The notes beneath the pieces were generated by a model. It worked only from the letters and a program-made list of their open reading frames with translations, was not told where the DNA came from and searched no databases. A stretch of 64,000 bases of DNA from Morinoia aosen (taxonomy: Eukaryota; Arthropoda; Malacostraca; Amphipoda; Talitridae), in assembly GCA_030386875.1 (NCBI GenBank), contig CM059563.1, positions 45,786,102 through 45,850,101 of the forward strand, given 5' to 3'. Of the stretch, positions 35,698 through 46,462 are shown in pieces; the stretch's first letter is position 1, and each line of letters starts with the position of its first letter. The position numbers and the translations under genes were made by a program.

Positions 35698-37959
35698 GAT
35701 AAAGACTCATATTTCGTCGGGATCACACAGAACATTTAGCCATGCCTAATCAATAGAGATTACCATTCCTTATCACTGTTCGATATTTTCTTGCCTCATA
35801 ACGGTTCGAAAAGAGAATCAAACAACACACATACAGCATTTTTTATCAAGAATTTTCATTCCTTTAATTTTTATCTCGTTTTAAATACGCTCAAGTATTT
35901 TTCCATGTCGAAAGTTGTGGCAATTTTATAATGATTGGTCCTAAATTAAACTGTAGGTGAAGTTCTTCAAGTGCAGATTTTTAGCGCGTGCGCCACATTT
36001 TAAAGCAGGACTCAATGTTGACTCCTGATACACGGATTATGCAGTGTGAATCGCAACCTATCTTCAGATCGAGGATTTTTAATCATCATTGGCCCAAAAA
36101 ATTTAATCTCGTCGGCATTTACAGTTTCACACTGTATAGTTTCCTATGCTTATCCTCAACGGGAAATCAGTATATTGCAATCCAGGATTTAAGTGTACAA
36201 GTATAATTCACTAGAAAAACTTGAATGTTTAGCAATCAGTTTTTATACTATGGTCCCCTGCCGAACGGACGCTGATCCCTTTAGTGCTTCATAGGCAGAA
36301 TATTAAAGTGAGTCAAACAAAGTGAATAGTGTGCAAATTAATTCACGTAAAAATTATCATTCAAATCATCAACATCATCTTGAGAACTATCACTGAAATA
36401 CTCTTCGCTAAGATAGAAACTAACCTATGAAATAATATAAACATATCTACCCCACGCTTCTGCAGCGCGGCTCGTGTAAATTAAACCATCAACAAGCCAA
36501 TTCTGCAAACCTTATTTGGACACTACAACATTTTCTTCTTACTCTATTCTGAAAAGTCTGTCTAAATCAAAAGTTGTTGCTGAGCGACATTCTGGCATCT
36601 GTAGTATCATGGCCGGTCGATATTCTTACGTCTAGAAAGAGGCTGACGAAGAAAATGATTTACGGGAGACCACCCAGCCGCTTATTTATGCGCGTGCAGC
36701 TGCAACTGGAATCCAAACTTCAGGTTATAACTCAGGCTTCAGTACCTCTGCTTGACAGGAACAGGCCGAGCCTTAAAGGAGATCGGACCGATTTTAGATC
36801 TCTTCGATCGGGGAGTGTATTCAAAGTTAGTCTTTTGCTCAAATTGCTGCTCTTTATGAGAAAGTGTCTGCGAGGTGAAGATTATTAGTTTCAGGTCCTA
36901 AAAACCTATATTAAAAATTTCCTCCATTATTTTGTCACTTTCTGTTTGCATTTTTCGTCACTAAAGACTTTCAAGTCTGCGATAACTTCCTGAAAGCGAT
37001 TGAAAACAGTGATCATGTACATAAACACAATTGAACTTCTTCAATCAACCTACAACATACAGTACATGGATATTTTTCGCAGCAAAATATTTTACAAAAA
37101 TTACAGAAATATGTCAGGGAACAAATACGACATTTACCGAAACGAATAACGAATTCAACTTTGGGACTTTCTTTTTTTATTGAACTTCAAGTGTTAGAAA
37201 CCTATTCCATGGGGTAATAAAGTTTTAAATGAACTAATTGAGAGACTTTTCTATAACTTCATAACAGAATACGACGTAAGGCGGGAAAGAGTCGAAGTTC
37301 ATGAGCATGAGCAATGCTACACAACCGAGGAAAAATTACCCCAATGGAGAAATTTTAATTACGTGACTGGGCTCGGCCAAACTTGCGCTGCAGCGGCTAC
37401 AAGTTTTGGTCATGAAGAGAAATGAGCGAACTGCCTGCGTGCGGCCCGACCAGGTCAGGCGCTCCTCTCTCCTAAAGAAGTATCGTACTTGTACACCGCT
37501 TTTGAAAGAGTAATGTGAGAAGTTTTTGATATATTTCGATTTTCTTTTCTACCTCATAGAAGACATTTATTGTATCTAATACTCCTAGAAAGTAGAAGTT
37601 GTGAATTAACTTCAAGTAGAATGTACTTATGCTGGAACAAATGCCTGTTTTTCGACATTCGCGAATGTGAATGTGAAAATATTGTTTTGATATCTGCAAG
37701 CGCGAATGTTCACAGAATGTCACATATCTTAAGAAATTTGACATTTTATTGGCATTTTATTAGAAGTTCGGAGTACTGGGACCTGGACTGTTCTACTTCA
37801 TTGTTTCATTTTAAGAGTTAAGCCATTGAAAATTGAATTGTTAGAATCCGTTCAATTTCCTATGTTTCCAGGATACGGAACGATGCCAACTCTTACGGCT
37901 TGCAGTTACATGCACCCCACCAACCTCTTTCCCCAACCGTCGCTCTTTGAAATACGATT
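35698..37959. other. Non-coding stretch, nothing recognised
   Basis: A 104-codon plus-strand frame at 36574-36888 lies in a slightly GC-richer patch but has no recognisable motif or splice support. A GC-richer patch also lies at about 37365-37470. No repeat match noticed. Confidence 0.4.
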
Positions 37960-38930
37960 ATTTAGTTGATTATGAATAGCTGAATTGTATTATTGGAAGG
38001 ATGAATTTCCAAAAATAGTAATATTTCTCCTCTTTAACAAGCGAGGTTACTACGTTTTTCGTCGTAAACAAGGTCGGCACCACTAAAAAGACGCTCACTC
38101 GCAACGCTGGTTGGCAGACAAGCAAGATACGACTTTGCTAATTAAGAAAGATCAGGATATATATCTGCGTGCATTATCCACCATTTCAGAAGATCTTCGT
38201 CTGTGGATATCCGTTTCTCTTTGATGTACTCGTCAATGATTGCTGCTAATGTCTGTAGGCATAGCTGGTCGTTTTTATCGTCACTGCTTGGAGAAAGGAT
38301 GGCATTCATGGCTACGGTGACAGAGGTGCTGGTAGATGGTATTTGAACATTGCATGGCGTCTTTGATGAAGTTTGTTGATCTTGGCCTGTATTATAGAGT
38401 CACACCTGAGTTTTAAAATTTCCCCATATTTTCGACTGACGCTGTCTTCGATACTGTTTGTGAGAGCCAGTAAACTGAAAAAATTTGTCCTATACTTCGG
38501 GTCTAAAAACGTAGATGACATGCGAGTCATTTTCTGCAGAAAATTCCAACCTTTTGTTTATTCCTGTGAGTAACGCATTTTTCATCACTTCGATTTCGTT
38601 ACTGTCTATGGCTGACGATGTTAATAATTTCTTCAATATAGTGATGAGAGGCACGACATCAGCAATTGAAGCAGACTCCCTGTGCAGATTTTTTGCGTGA
38701 TATCTTCACAGGGTTGCAGAACAGTTATACCGTTAGTCAGATGCTTAATTGGGCAATGCTCTGATTTTTTCACTGGAACTAGCACACAAATGGAGATTTA
38801 TTGAAGTCTTTTATCCTTATCATTTGCAGAGTATTATTACAAGCGAGTTGGAACGTCGTGCCTTACTGAGAGTTGTGGAGCATTTATTTTGACCTGTATT
38901 TTTTCAGTTCTTCTTGAGCCATGGATGAAT
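37960..38930 (-). pseudogene. hAT-superfamily transposase relic
   Basis: Minus-strand translation shows, N to C: LSVRHDVPTR (near 38865-38835; hAT 'xxVPTRWNSTxxM'); a NGITVLQPCEDIT segment then HRESASIADVVPLITILKKL (near 38740-38620); and SSTFLDPKYRTNFFS near 38517-38475 ('ATxLDPRFK'). The C-terminal dimerisation domain follows: DEDLLKWWIMHADIYPDLS (near 38190-38140), TSVASERLFSGADLVYDEKR (near 38110-38055) and RGEILLFLEIH. These match hATC 'WWxxxxxxYPxLSxLAxxxLxxPATSVxSERxFSxA'. Stops (e.g. after DLS) and frameshifts show it is dead. An N-terminal BED finger was not identified. Confidence 0.85.
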
Positions 38931-39843
38931 GCTTAGAGTGAGTCGCAAATGATCTACATTTTTAAATGACTTCAGTGGCTGATTTTTCAGACTTCGAGCC
39001 ATTTTTTATCGGTTAGGTGCAGTTGACTGGTGCAGTTTGTGTTATTCACGCCAGAAAGATATTGAGCTTTTTTCATGTTGGCACAGCGTCTCTCATCACG
39101 CAGTGAATGGCCCCTGATAAGATGATCCATTTATCCACGAGTGAGTTAAATACTAACTACATACATCCGTGGACAGCTGTAACATCATACCTGCTCTAAC
39201 GGCAGCAATCGTTGGAGGATAGAAAAAAATGCCAAAATATTCTCAGGTCTATATGCGACTGCGGATGCGAATATTGGAAAACTTGCGAATACTCGTGAAT
39301 GTGAATATTCGGTCCACCTGTAGAATGCACTGTACATGGTGATTGCTTTAAGGATAAACTGGTATTCGCTTTTCTATTTTCCTGCGCTAATGTACTAAAC
39401 CTCATATCCAAAATTACCTCAGAGAATATGTTTACTTGGCTCATTAAAGGAAAATAATTCAAAGCTTGCAAATATTCGATTTTATAATTGACAATGAAAT
39501 TTCGAAAGAAATATTCCGGACTTGTGTGTCTATGAAACACTTAGTGGAGCATTGTGCTTCTTAAAATACTTGTTTTTCGACCACTGAATGAAAATACAAT
39601 CTGAAATCAATGCGCAAATATGATTATCTGCTTCAATTGCTTTGTCCTATTCTTGTCCTGAATATTTTTGCGTTAAGGAACTTCCGTCCGTGAAATTCTA
39701 TTTCAGGAATTTGGAATTAAATTCACATGGTATCAAATCGTTGTTAGTTAGCTACCCAGAGCCTGGGAGAGACACAGAAATGAGAAGCGCTTGAAAAATT
39801 TCAAAGAAATTCATCCAATACCAACGCCTTCAGCCTTGTCACG
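38931..39843. other. Spacer, possibly including the 5' part of the hAT relic
   Basis: The part up to about 39130 may belong to the hAT element. Beyond that a 114-codon minus-strand frame (39196-39540) has no recognisable motif. Confidence 0.35.
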
Positions 39844-40259
39844 TATACAAGGGGGTCCACAAAATTTGTATACACTCGTTTAGAATGTCTACCATGTCTT
39901 GTATCTAGGATACCGCCCGTGAGCGTACTGATGTTCATGAAACTTTATTTTTGAGGGATGAAATATAAATAAATATATCTGGATTTAGCTGTTGCATGGT
40001 ATCACAGATAATGCAGTACATACCACAAAAACGAGAAGTGAGTATTTATACTACATAGTCTCAGTAGTGCCATCATAAGAATACCCGTATCAGTAATACC
40101 ATCATAATTTTGCTTGAAATTAAATGCTTATGGTATTCATATGATGGTATTACTGATCCGGAAAAATAAATACTCGGTTCGGGTTTTTGTGGGACACACT
40201 TCATGTACACCGTTAATATTTAAAATCAGTTTATATATTTTTCGTAGACACCCTGTATA
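39844..40259. mobile_element. Possible TA-flanked MITE with an internal hairpin
   Basis: Left end TATACAAGGGGGTCCACAAA and the complement of the right end, TATACAGGGTGTCTACGAAA, are imperfect inverted repeats. 'TATACAGGGTGTC' ends are common among arthropod TA-target DNA elements. Inside, a second inverted repeat pairs CCACAAAAACGAGAAGTGAG (about 40022) with the complement of the sequence near 40170-40190, and AGTAATACCATCAT (about 40096) with ATGATGGTATTACT (40141). No coding capacity. Confidence 0.55.
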
Positions 40260-41909
40260 TGTACTGGTTACCGGGATGCGTGAAGATTCTATACATCATT
40301 TTCGGGACCTGCACATCTGGGGGCTGTAGGAAACAAGGGCACAGCTTTAAAAATTGTTGACCAAAAATTAACCGCCTCATAATTTTACTGTGTTTACTCG
40401 ACATGAAGTGAGAAGACCTGACCTAACCTAACCAATCTTAATCGAACCTAATCTATCCTAAATTGATGAAATAAGAAAATGTATTGCGCATTTTTGATAG
40501 GGTGTCGTCAAAAAACTCTTCAAGTGAATCGCTACTAATATGTTTACTAATTAAGTGATACATGCAACTGTTTTGTAAGAATTGTGTCACGATAAATTAT
40601 TTATTCGTGTATCCTGCCTTGCCTTTCTCCAATTTCCTATCAAAATAACCATAGAATAATAATTTATATCAACGAACTGCAGTTAAAAAAAATTATATGA
40701 GCCCGTGGAACACTAGACATTTAGATAAAAATTTTAGTGATACAAGCGTAAGCATTGCTAGAACTGAAATTTGTGTTACATGCTGAGGAATTTGAAAACC
40801 CTGTGCTACAAAGTGAGTAATTTGCGTTAATGTCATGCGGGATGATAACACAGCACGAGTTCGAAGCGCAGCGTCCTATTGAACAGGGACCTTAATCGAC
40901 TCAGATGAAAAAGAGCAAACCTCTGCAAGAAGATTCTTTCTCGTCGGACCAAGCACCGGCTTGCAACTCAAATTCTAGCGCACAAAATTCGAGCAGCGTT
41001 GAGGGCCGCAAAAACGTTTCCTGCGTAGACAATATTTCAGGTCTCGGCATCCTGAGCGTCGCTGGCGCCCGATCCAGAGACTGATAAGAAAAGAACTTTT
41101 TTCAGCCGATGTTGACAGATTTTGGACCCGAAAAAAGCGTTCCCTGAAGGCCCCAAGTCAGTAGTCAGCAAAGGATTAAAACGCAAATTTCACAAGAGCT
41201 TCCAAATTACCACGTTTCCTACAAAACGCTTCAACATTTTTAGCACTGCAGAGTTAAATGTAAACACTGATTTCTTGAGCGCCTTCGAGCGTTTTGACTT
41301 CGTAAGTAATGCTCATAAGCATACTAAACGCGTCAGAAAATTCTTCTTGTTTATTCCGTTCTTCAGAGGACGGAGGAAACTTTTTGGAATATTTTGCAAA
41401 AGCGCAGCAGGCTTCGCAGTCAACACATAAGTTTTTCCAGGGTGACTTATGAGCAAAACAACTCTTGCGCATGCGTCGAGAGAAGTGGATTGGAAGTAGG
41501 CTTAGTTGTTATGATACTAGTTGCTTATGTTGTATGTCATGAACGTATTACAAATAAATATATGACAAAATATTATGCAATTTTATTTGGTGAGCATCAT
41601 CACCTAGCTCGTGAGCAATATTCTGTAATATGATGAAGGAATACATCGAAACTAAAATTTCCGAAAAAATTACTATAAAAATTCACGCTCTTCTATTGGA
41701 TAGTGATACCTGATGCTATACGTAGAGTTGGAATTCCAGAAATAATAGTTATATACAGTAAAATAGTATTTAAAAAATTCAGCATTCCACGAGTTCTTGG
41801 AACGTGAAATATTTTTCATGAGCTGATATTTACTTGGTGAAATAAGTGTATAAAAATAAGGATTAATTTATTTACAAGCCGATAACTTAGGTTTGAAGAA
41901 TCCGTATTA
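40260..41909. other. Non-coding stretch, nothing firmly recognised
   Basis: Contains a short CCTAA-rich patch at about 40416-40470 and a GC-richer region at 40900-41100. A 102-codon plus-strand frame (41122-41430) is rich in basic and aromatic residues but has no motif. None supports a gene. Confidence 0.4.
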
Positions 41910-42102
41910 AAAAAAAGCTTTACTTCTCGAATACATTTATAAAATTTCTAAGAAGTGTGATAAATACAGCTGTACGATAATATGTTACCTTGTACGCTAA
42001 AACTTATTAAAACAGTTGGAATGCTGTTCGTTTATACCGGTTCGTATATGAGCAATTTACCGAATGGTGTATATATGTACCAATATGCAGCTAACGTGTT
42101 AG
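41910..42102 (+). mobile_element. TTAA MITE, family B, copy 3 (left end lost)
   Basis: From CTTTACTTCTCGAATA to CAATATGCAGCTAACGTG followed by TTAG. The ATACCGGTTCGTATATGAGC and AATTTACCGAATGG blocks match copies 2 and 4. The first roughly 70 bp are missing or unrecognisable. Confidence 0.85.
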
Positions 42103-42215
42103 GATATCCGCTCTGCCAAAATTTCCTGTGTAAGGACTACCGCCCGCCACTCTGCGGTCAAGGACCAAACCCTGTGCTGGCCCAGCTCAGCTTAACCCAG
42201 CTCAGATTAGTATCT

Positions 42216-42480
42216 AATCATTATCTCGAACTGCACCAAAGGCGTTCCAAAGAGAGGAAGGAACAAGGCACTAATTAGTATGGACATAAATGAACTTGAA
42301 CAAAATGCAAATAAACAGTGATTTGAGATAGGGGTTTATGAAACACGATAAGATATGAAGAAGAACATAGTAGTTGCTGAAAGACAGGGCAGCAGTGAAC
42401 CGAAAAAAGATCACCAGTTACGAACAAAATACCTATTCAACTTCAACAAAAGGAAGGCCCACTCAGCCTTTTATTCTGGA
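42216..42480 (+). repeat. Dispersed repeat family C, copy 5 (3' end missing)
   Basis: GCACCAAAGGCGTTCCAAAG to AAAAGGAAGGCCCACTCAGC. The last roughly 80 bp of the family, including the GGGAGCGCTAATTCCC block and palindrome, are absent. Confidence 0.8.
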
Positions 42481-42686
42481 TATACCTTATGCTAGAATTA
42501 AACTATAAAGGCTATCTGCGTATGTGTCAAATAGCAAAATCAACACATTTTTGCCATTTGCTCACCTTTAATTAAACCCAGAATGATATCTTCAGGTTAG
42601 GTTCAATAGTAAAGGTCAAATTTGGCTAGCCAGGATTTGATTCAATAAAATTGAAAATTAGCGAACACAAACTGGTAAACTCGAAG

Positions 42687-42958
42687 GTTGAGCACTATTA
42701 TTATCACTTGTGTACCCGGCACGTCAAAAATAATGAGATTCGATATTTTCCTTAAAATAAACCTTCCAGATGTGGGTGAAAGAAAATATACCCATCCTAA
42801 TAATACCCGCGATTAAAATATTCTCTTACTTGTGCACTGGCGAAACTAGTATCCCAGATACGGCCATTAAGCATCCTTATGAGTGTCACAGAGAGATGGA
42901 AGGAGCGGACACCAAAGAAAGTAACACACACACCAAGGCTATTATTATTAGGCAAGAT
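42687..42958 (+). repeat. Dispersed repeat family D, copy 2
   Basis: Aligns with 35358-35637, e.g. TTGTGCACTGGCGAAACTAG and CACACCAAGGCTATTATTAT. The two copies differ by substitutions and small indels. An 80-codon frame across it is not conserved in copy 1. Confidence 0.75.
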
Positions 42959-43551
42959 TATTACCCAAGAAGTTATTTTAAAACATTTGTTGCACGTTTT
43001 CCCTCGCAGTGAGTAGCATTTTCCTAAAAAATAGAAGCAATTTTCATTGCTGTGATATTTTATGGCTAGTAAATATAAGTGATTGGCATCTATGACGCCA
43101 TTCAAAAATTGCAAATTAAAAATAATTGCAAATGTTGGAGAAAAAAGGTATAAAAATACATGATACAGGAGGGGTACACAGGAGTTGGCCTTTTTTCAAA
43201 CACTTATAACTGCGAGCGCGTTATAGTCTTTGTTACTGAAGCGCTAGAAACCTGATTTTACTACTACTACTTATAACTGCGAATTACAGTTACTTTTAGA
43301 ACACCTGTAAAAATGTATCATTGCTACGGCATTCCCATTCATGAGACCGTTCTCAATTCAATTTCACTCTACAAATACAAAAATTTAATTCTTCACCATT
43401 GACTCTGAACAATGCAATTGACAGAAAAAGTGCGGATTCTTGGTCACAACTTTCAATGAATCAAAAATATCACAGAAGTCGTTCAACAATTTCGAAATCA
43501 TATTTAGGGCTGAAGTGTAAGCAAACCTTAAACTTTTTGTTGCCTGCATAA
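42959..43551. other. Non-coding spacer
   Basis: A short repeat of ACTTATAACTGCGA (about 43202 and 43268) is present. Nothing else recognised. Confidence 0.5.
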
Positions 43552-43837
43552 ATTTCGATCACGGTAGAGGAAACAAGGTAGGGTCAAACCAGTCTTTTTT
43601 CGACGACTGTGTGGGTTTGCTGACGTCATGGCAACGAACCAATAGCAGCGCTCGTATTGCTTCTGGTAGCATTGCTACCCCCAAATCCGGCTCCACTAAT
43701 GGCCTGACGACAAGGCGTTTTGGTGACGTCATATAGTTTTTTCAGGTGAAGCCTTTCTATTGGCTAGCCGAACAAGAAAAAATGTATTTTCCTCCATAGA
43801 AACGACCCTACCTTATTTCCTCTGCCATGATTTCGAT
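43552..43837. mobile_element. MITE with 26-bp TIRs and 8-bp target duplication
   Basis: Flanked by ATTTCGAT at 43552-43559 and 43830-43837. The element (43560-43829, 270 bp) begins CACGGTAGAGGAAACAAGG and its other end, complemented, reads CATGGCAGAGGAAATAAGG. Both continue TAGGGTC, giving 26 bp with three mismatches. An 8-bp duplication is typical of hAT (also P) elements. The interior holds two TGACGTCA palindromes (43621-43628, 43724-43731), each followed by a CCAAT-type box on one or other strand (CCAAT at 43639, ATTGG at 43759). No coding capacity. Confidence 0.9.
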
Positions 43838-44230
43838 TCGGGTAAAGACGTGTATTTGATAATATGGCTTACGTGAAAGTTAACTTTGGTTCAAGAGCTG
43901 CGTAACAATTTAATGTCCTTAATTACCTATACCAATTTTTATAGTTGATAACAATTATTGCTCGAAAAATCTTTCATGCAATTTAATCATATCAAAAAGT
44001 AATAAGTCATCTCTAATAGCCCCAAGCAGGTAATTTGAAAAACGTTTGTTCCAAATATTTCCAATCGTTGGATTAGAACACCTAATAGTCCACAAAAAAT
44101 TAGCCCTAACATATGAAAGTTTATGCCTCATTGTAGGGCCTTTAGCGATCAGCTCTCTAGGTACTAATTATAATTTACCCCGATGAAAAATACAGAGAGT
44201 AAAGTCTAAAAATTATAAAAACAATATTAC
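43838..44230. other. Non-coding spacer
   Basis: AT-rich; nothing recognised. Confidence 0.5.

Positions 44231-44272
<42 letters not shown>
44231..44272. repeat. (TAA)n microsatellite
   Basis: About 13 uninterrupted AAT/TAA trinucleotides. Confidence 0.97.
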
Positions 44273-44555
44273 TAATAACCTTTCAAATAAACACACATTG
44301 TATGATAATTCATACGTGAAGGGTGCAATATCACCGCAAAAACACTTCCTTTAATGCTCGAAATTGAGTTTTTCAAGCGCTAGGCAAAAAAAATCCTAGA
44401 TCCTCCTCAAGAAAGGCAAGACTGGCAAGTTTTAAACAAATAATGGCTCACATGACTACGACTTCGAGCAGTCTACTTGATAAAGAAAAATTCTTTCATT
44501 TACCCGCTTCATTTTTAGGTTAACTTCAAGGCAGAGTTTTAATTAAAATGTTATA

Positions 44556-44670
44556 GCCAAGGCCGGTGTGGCGCGGAATAATGACGAGCTGTTAATGCTC
44601 CCGGCGCGGCCGTGAGAGGCTCAGCCCCGTCCTGATGGGCGATGGAGGAAGTGGTCGAGGCAAATCGCTG
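44556..44670. promoter_or_regulatory. GC-rich, CpG-containing block, possible conserved non-coding element
   Basis: GGCCGGTGTGGCGCGGAATA and CTCCCGGCGCGGCCGTGAG stand out from the roughly 65% AT background. All frames are short. Compositional contrast is the only evidence. Confidence 0.25.
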
Positions 44671-44683
44671 TATTCTGCAAGTG

Positions 44684-44856
44684 TTTTTATCTGAAATGCA
44701 GCACCGTGTGTACTGTCTCCTATTTCAGGTGATGAATGTAAAACTAATTTATTCGTTTTCTGAATTTTTTTCTGCAGCTGCTTTTATCTGAAAAGCAGTA
44801 CTGTGTTTGCTTTAGAACTGTATCTTATTTTAAGTTATGAATGTAGAACTATAGTA
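44684..44856. repeat. Local tandem duplication, about 95 bp x 2, at the Penelope insertion site
   Basis: TTTTTATCTGAAATGCAGCA...GATGAATGTAAAACTA (44687-44741) recurs as CTTTTATCTGAAAAGCAGTA...TATGAATGTAGAACTA (44781-44852). The retroelement pair is inserted next to the second unit. Confidence 0.75.
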
Positions 44857-44908
44857 GTACTTATAGGGCGATTCTTAGGGAATCTTATTCTTAGAATAAA
44901 AAGAAGAA

Positions 44909-44978
44909 CCAACGTAATAGAGAACATTTAATGAGGCAAACGTTTCGGAATACAAGTTATTCCATCATCAGTGCTGGA
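44909..44978 (-). ncRNA. Hammerhead-ribozyme-like motif, left Penelope copy
   Basis: On the minus strand CTGATGA is followed by a GGAATA/TATTCC stem with a 5-base loop, then GAAA: the two invariant hammerhead core boxes around stem II. The flanking stem I candidate TCCAGC/GTTGGT has one mismatched pair here. Stem III is not convincing. Penelope-like elements are known to carry minimal hammerheads in their terminal repeats. Confidence 0.55.
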
Positions 44979-45164
44979 AGAAATATAAAGAAATTTCAGT
45001 CATGCATAAGACGGATAAGGTTTGAATAAAAATACCAAACAAAAACGCAAAAAATAAAAGTAAATCATTTTTCTAACGACTAAAGTACCAAACTGAAGCG
45101 TTTAGGCAGTATACACAGTACATACAGGCACACATAACTATACACACCCAACATTCTCGTACAC

Positions 45165-46409
45165 CTACACATTGAAATATATATATACACGCGCACACAC
45201 ACACATATACACGCACGCACTACATACACACACCAAGCACACCTCAGCATACCGAAAGTTGGAAGTAGGGGCTAAAAATAATTTTGTCGCGCTGAAATCG
45301 TTGTTAAGTGCAGGTTTATTTGTAAATATATAAAAGGATTCTAGAATACGGAGGTCTTGTTCATTAAATGCTTTGCATAGAATAGAAAAATTAGACATTT
45401 TGAAAGGATGATTAGAACTATTGCAATGGTTTCTAATGGCGGACTGAGAAGGACAAGCAAATGGGCGGCCAGTAATATGAGAAAAACCTGAATGTTGGCT
45501 GTGACGGATAAATAGTTGGAGGGTAGTGCTTCCAACGTACGATTGCTGGCAGCAATCACAAACATACACATATACACAGCAACTTTCCAGGCACTCATCC
45601 TGCCGCTCTTTCCTATTAAAAAAAGACGATATCTTAAAAGTATTCTTATAATAAACATGAACGTCAACCGCTGTAAAGAAGGTTCGCACAAGGACTAGAA
45701 ACTCTCGTTGAAAATCACTGTTCAGGTAACCTAGGAATGGAAGGCCAATAAATATTTTCTGTTTCGGTACGGTCAAGGTTACAGGAGGGGGGGAAAATTT
45801 ATTATCTTGAAATTTTCTGACTATTTGATTAACAAGATATTTTGGATAATTATTACGCATAAACATTTTTTGCAGATACTCTAATTCATTGTGAAATATT
45901 TGATACGTGCTCGAGATGCAATAGGCCCTATGTAATAAAGTTTTCACACACGATTTAATAAAACCTCTGTAGACAAAGCTAAAATAATTTGTACAAAGAC
46001 CGGTAAATGTAGGCTTTCTATAAACTGAAGAAATAAACTTAGTGTCAGACTTCTTTATCAGGACATCTAAAAAAGGTATTTCACCATTCTGCTCACATTC
46101 CATTGTAAATTTTATGTTGGGGTGAACGGCATTAACATACTCAAAAAATGTATTAGCTTGATCTCGGGACCTAAACAATAGAAAGGTATCATCCAAGTAA
46201 CGTCTATAGAAAACAGGTTTATATGTCGAGCAGGAGACCAGAAAATTTGTTTCTAAATGGGCCAAAAACATATTAGCAATGACAGGAGACAGGTTAGAGC
46301 CCATGGCTAGTCCATCTAGTTGTTGATATATTACCTTATTGAATACAAAATATGAATCTTTAAGAGAAATTTCCAAAAAACGCTTGAATTGCTGCCGGTC
46401 ATAATTCAT
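45165..46409 (-). CDS. Penelope-like RT/GIY-YIG endonuclease protein, left copy (5'-truncated)
   Basis: A 414-codon open frame. Residues 31-50 hold LDGLAMGSNLSPVIANMFL, the RT primer-grip/motif B region. YRRYLDDTFLLF at 68-79 carries the catalytic YLDD box. GEIPFLDVLI at 109-118 and SVYRKPTFTG at 128-137 are typical of Penelope-like RTs. Residues about 278-370 form a GIY-YIG endonuclease: VYVYVCDCCQQSYVGST, the conserved Arg in FIRHSQH (302), and the catalytic Glu in ILESFY (357), followed by NKPALN. The last 25 residues translate a GT-rich tail and are probably not functional. The RT fingers and earlier motifs (including the first catalytic Asp) are missing, so the copy cannot be autonomous although no stop interrupts the remainder. 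The start Met is simply the first in the truncated frame. It differs from the right copy by about five residues in 379. Confidence 0.93.
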   Translation of the reverse strand: MNYDRQQFKRFLEISLKDSYFVFNKVIYQQLDGLAMGSNLSPVIANMFLAHLETNFLVSCSTYKPVFYRRYLDDTFLLFRSRDQANTFFEYVNAVHPNIKFTMECEQNGEIPFLDVLIKKSDTKFISSVYRKPTFTGLCTNYFSFVYRGFIKSCVKTLLHRAYCISSTYQIFHNELEYLQKMFMRNNYPKYLVNQIVRKFQDNKFSPPPVTLTVPKQKIFIGLPFLGYLNSDFQREFLVLVRTFFTAVDVHVYYKNTFKISSFFNRKERQDECLESCCVYVYVCDCCQQSYVGSTTLQLFIRHSQHSGFSHITGRPFACPSQSAIRNHCNSSNHPFKMSNFSILCKAFNEQDLRILESFYIFTNKPALNNDFSATKLFLAPTSNFRYAEVCLVCVCSACVYMCVCARVYIYFNV

Positions 46410-46462
46410 AATTCAATTTTGTATTCAATAAGGTAACATATCAACAACTAGATGGACTAGCC

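Noticed and set aside
36574-36888. 104-codon plus-strand frame as a gene
   Set aside because: No motif, no splice or start context, and unremarkable codon composition.
40416-40470. Arthropod telomere repeat (CCTAA)n
   Set aside because: Only two adjacent perfect CCTAA words, the rest degenerate; too short to call an interstitial telomere.
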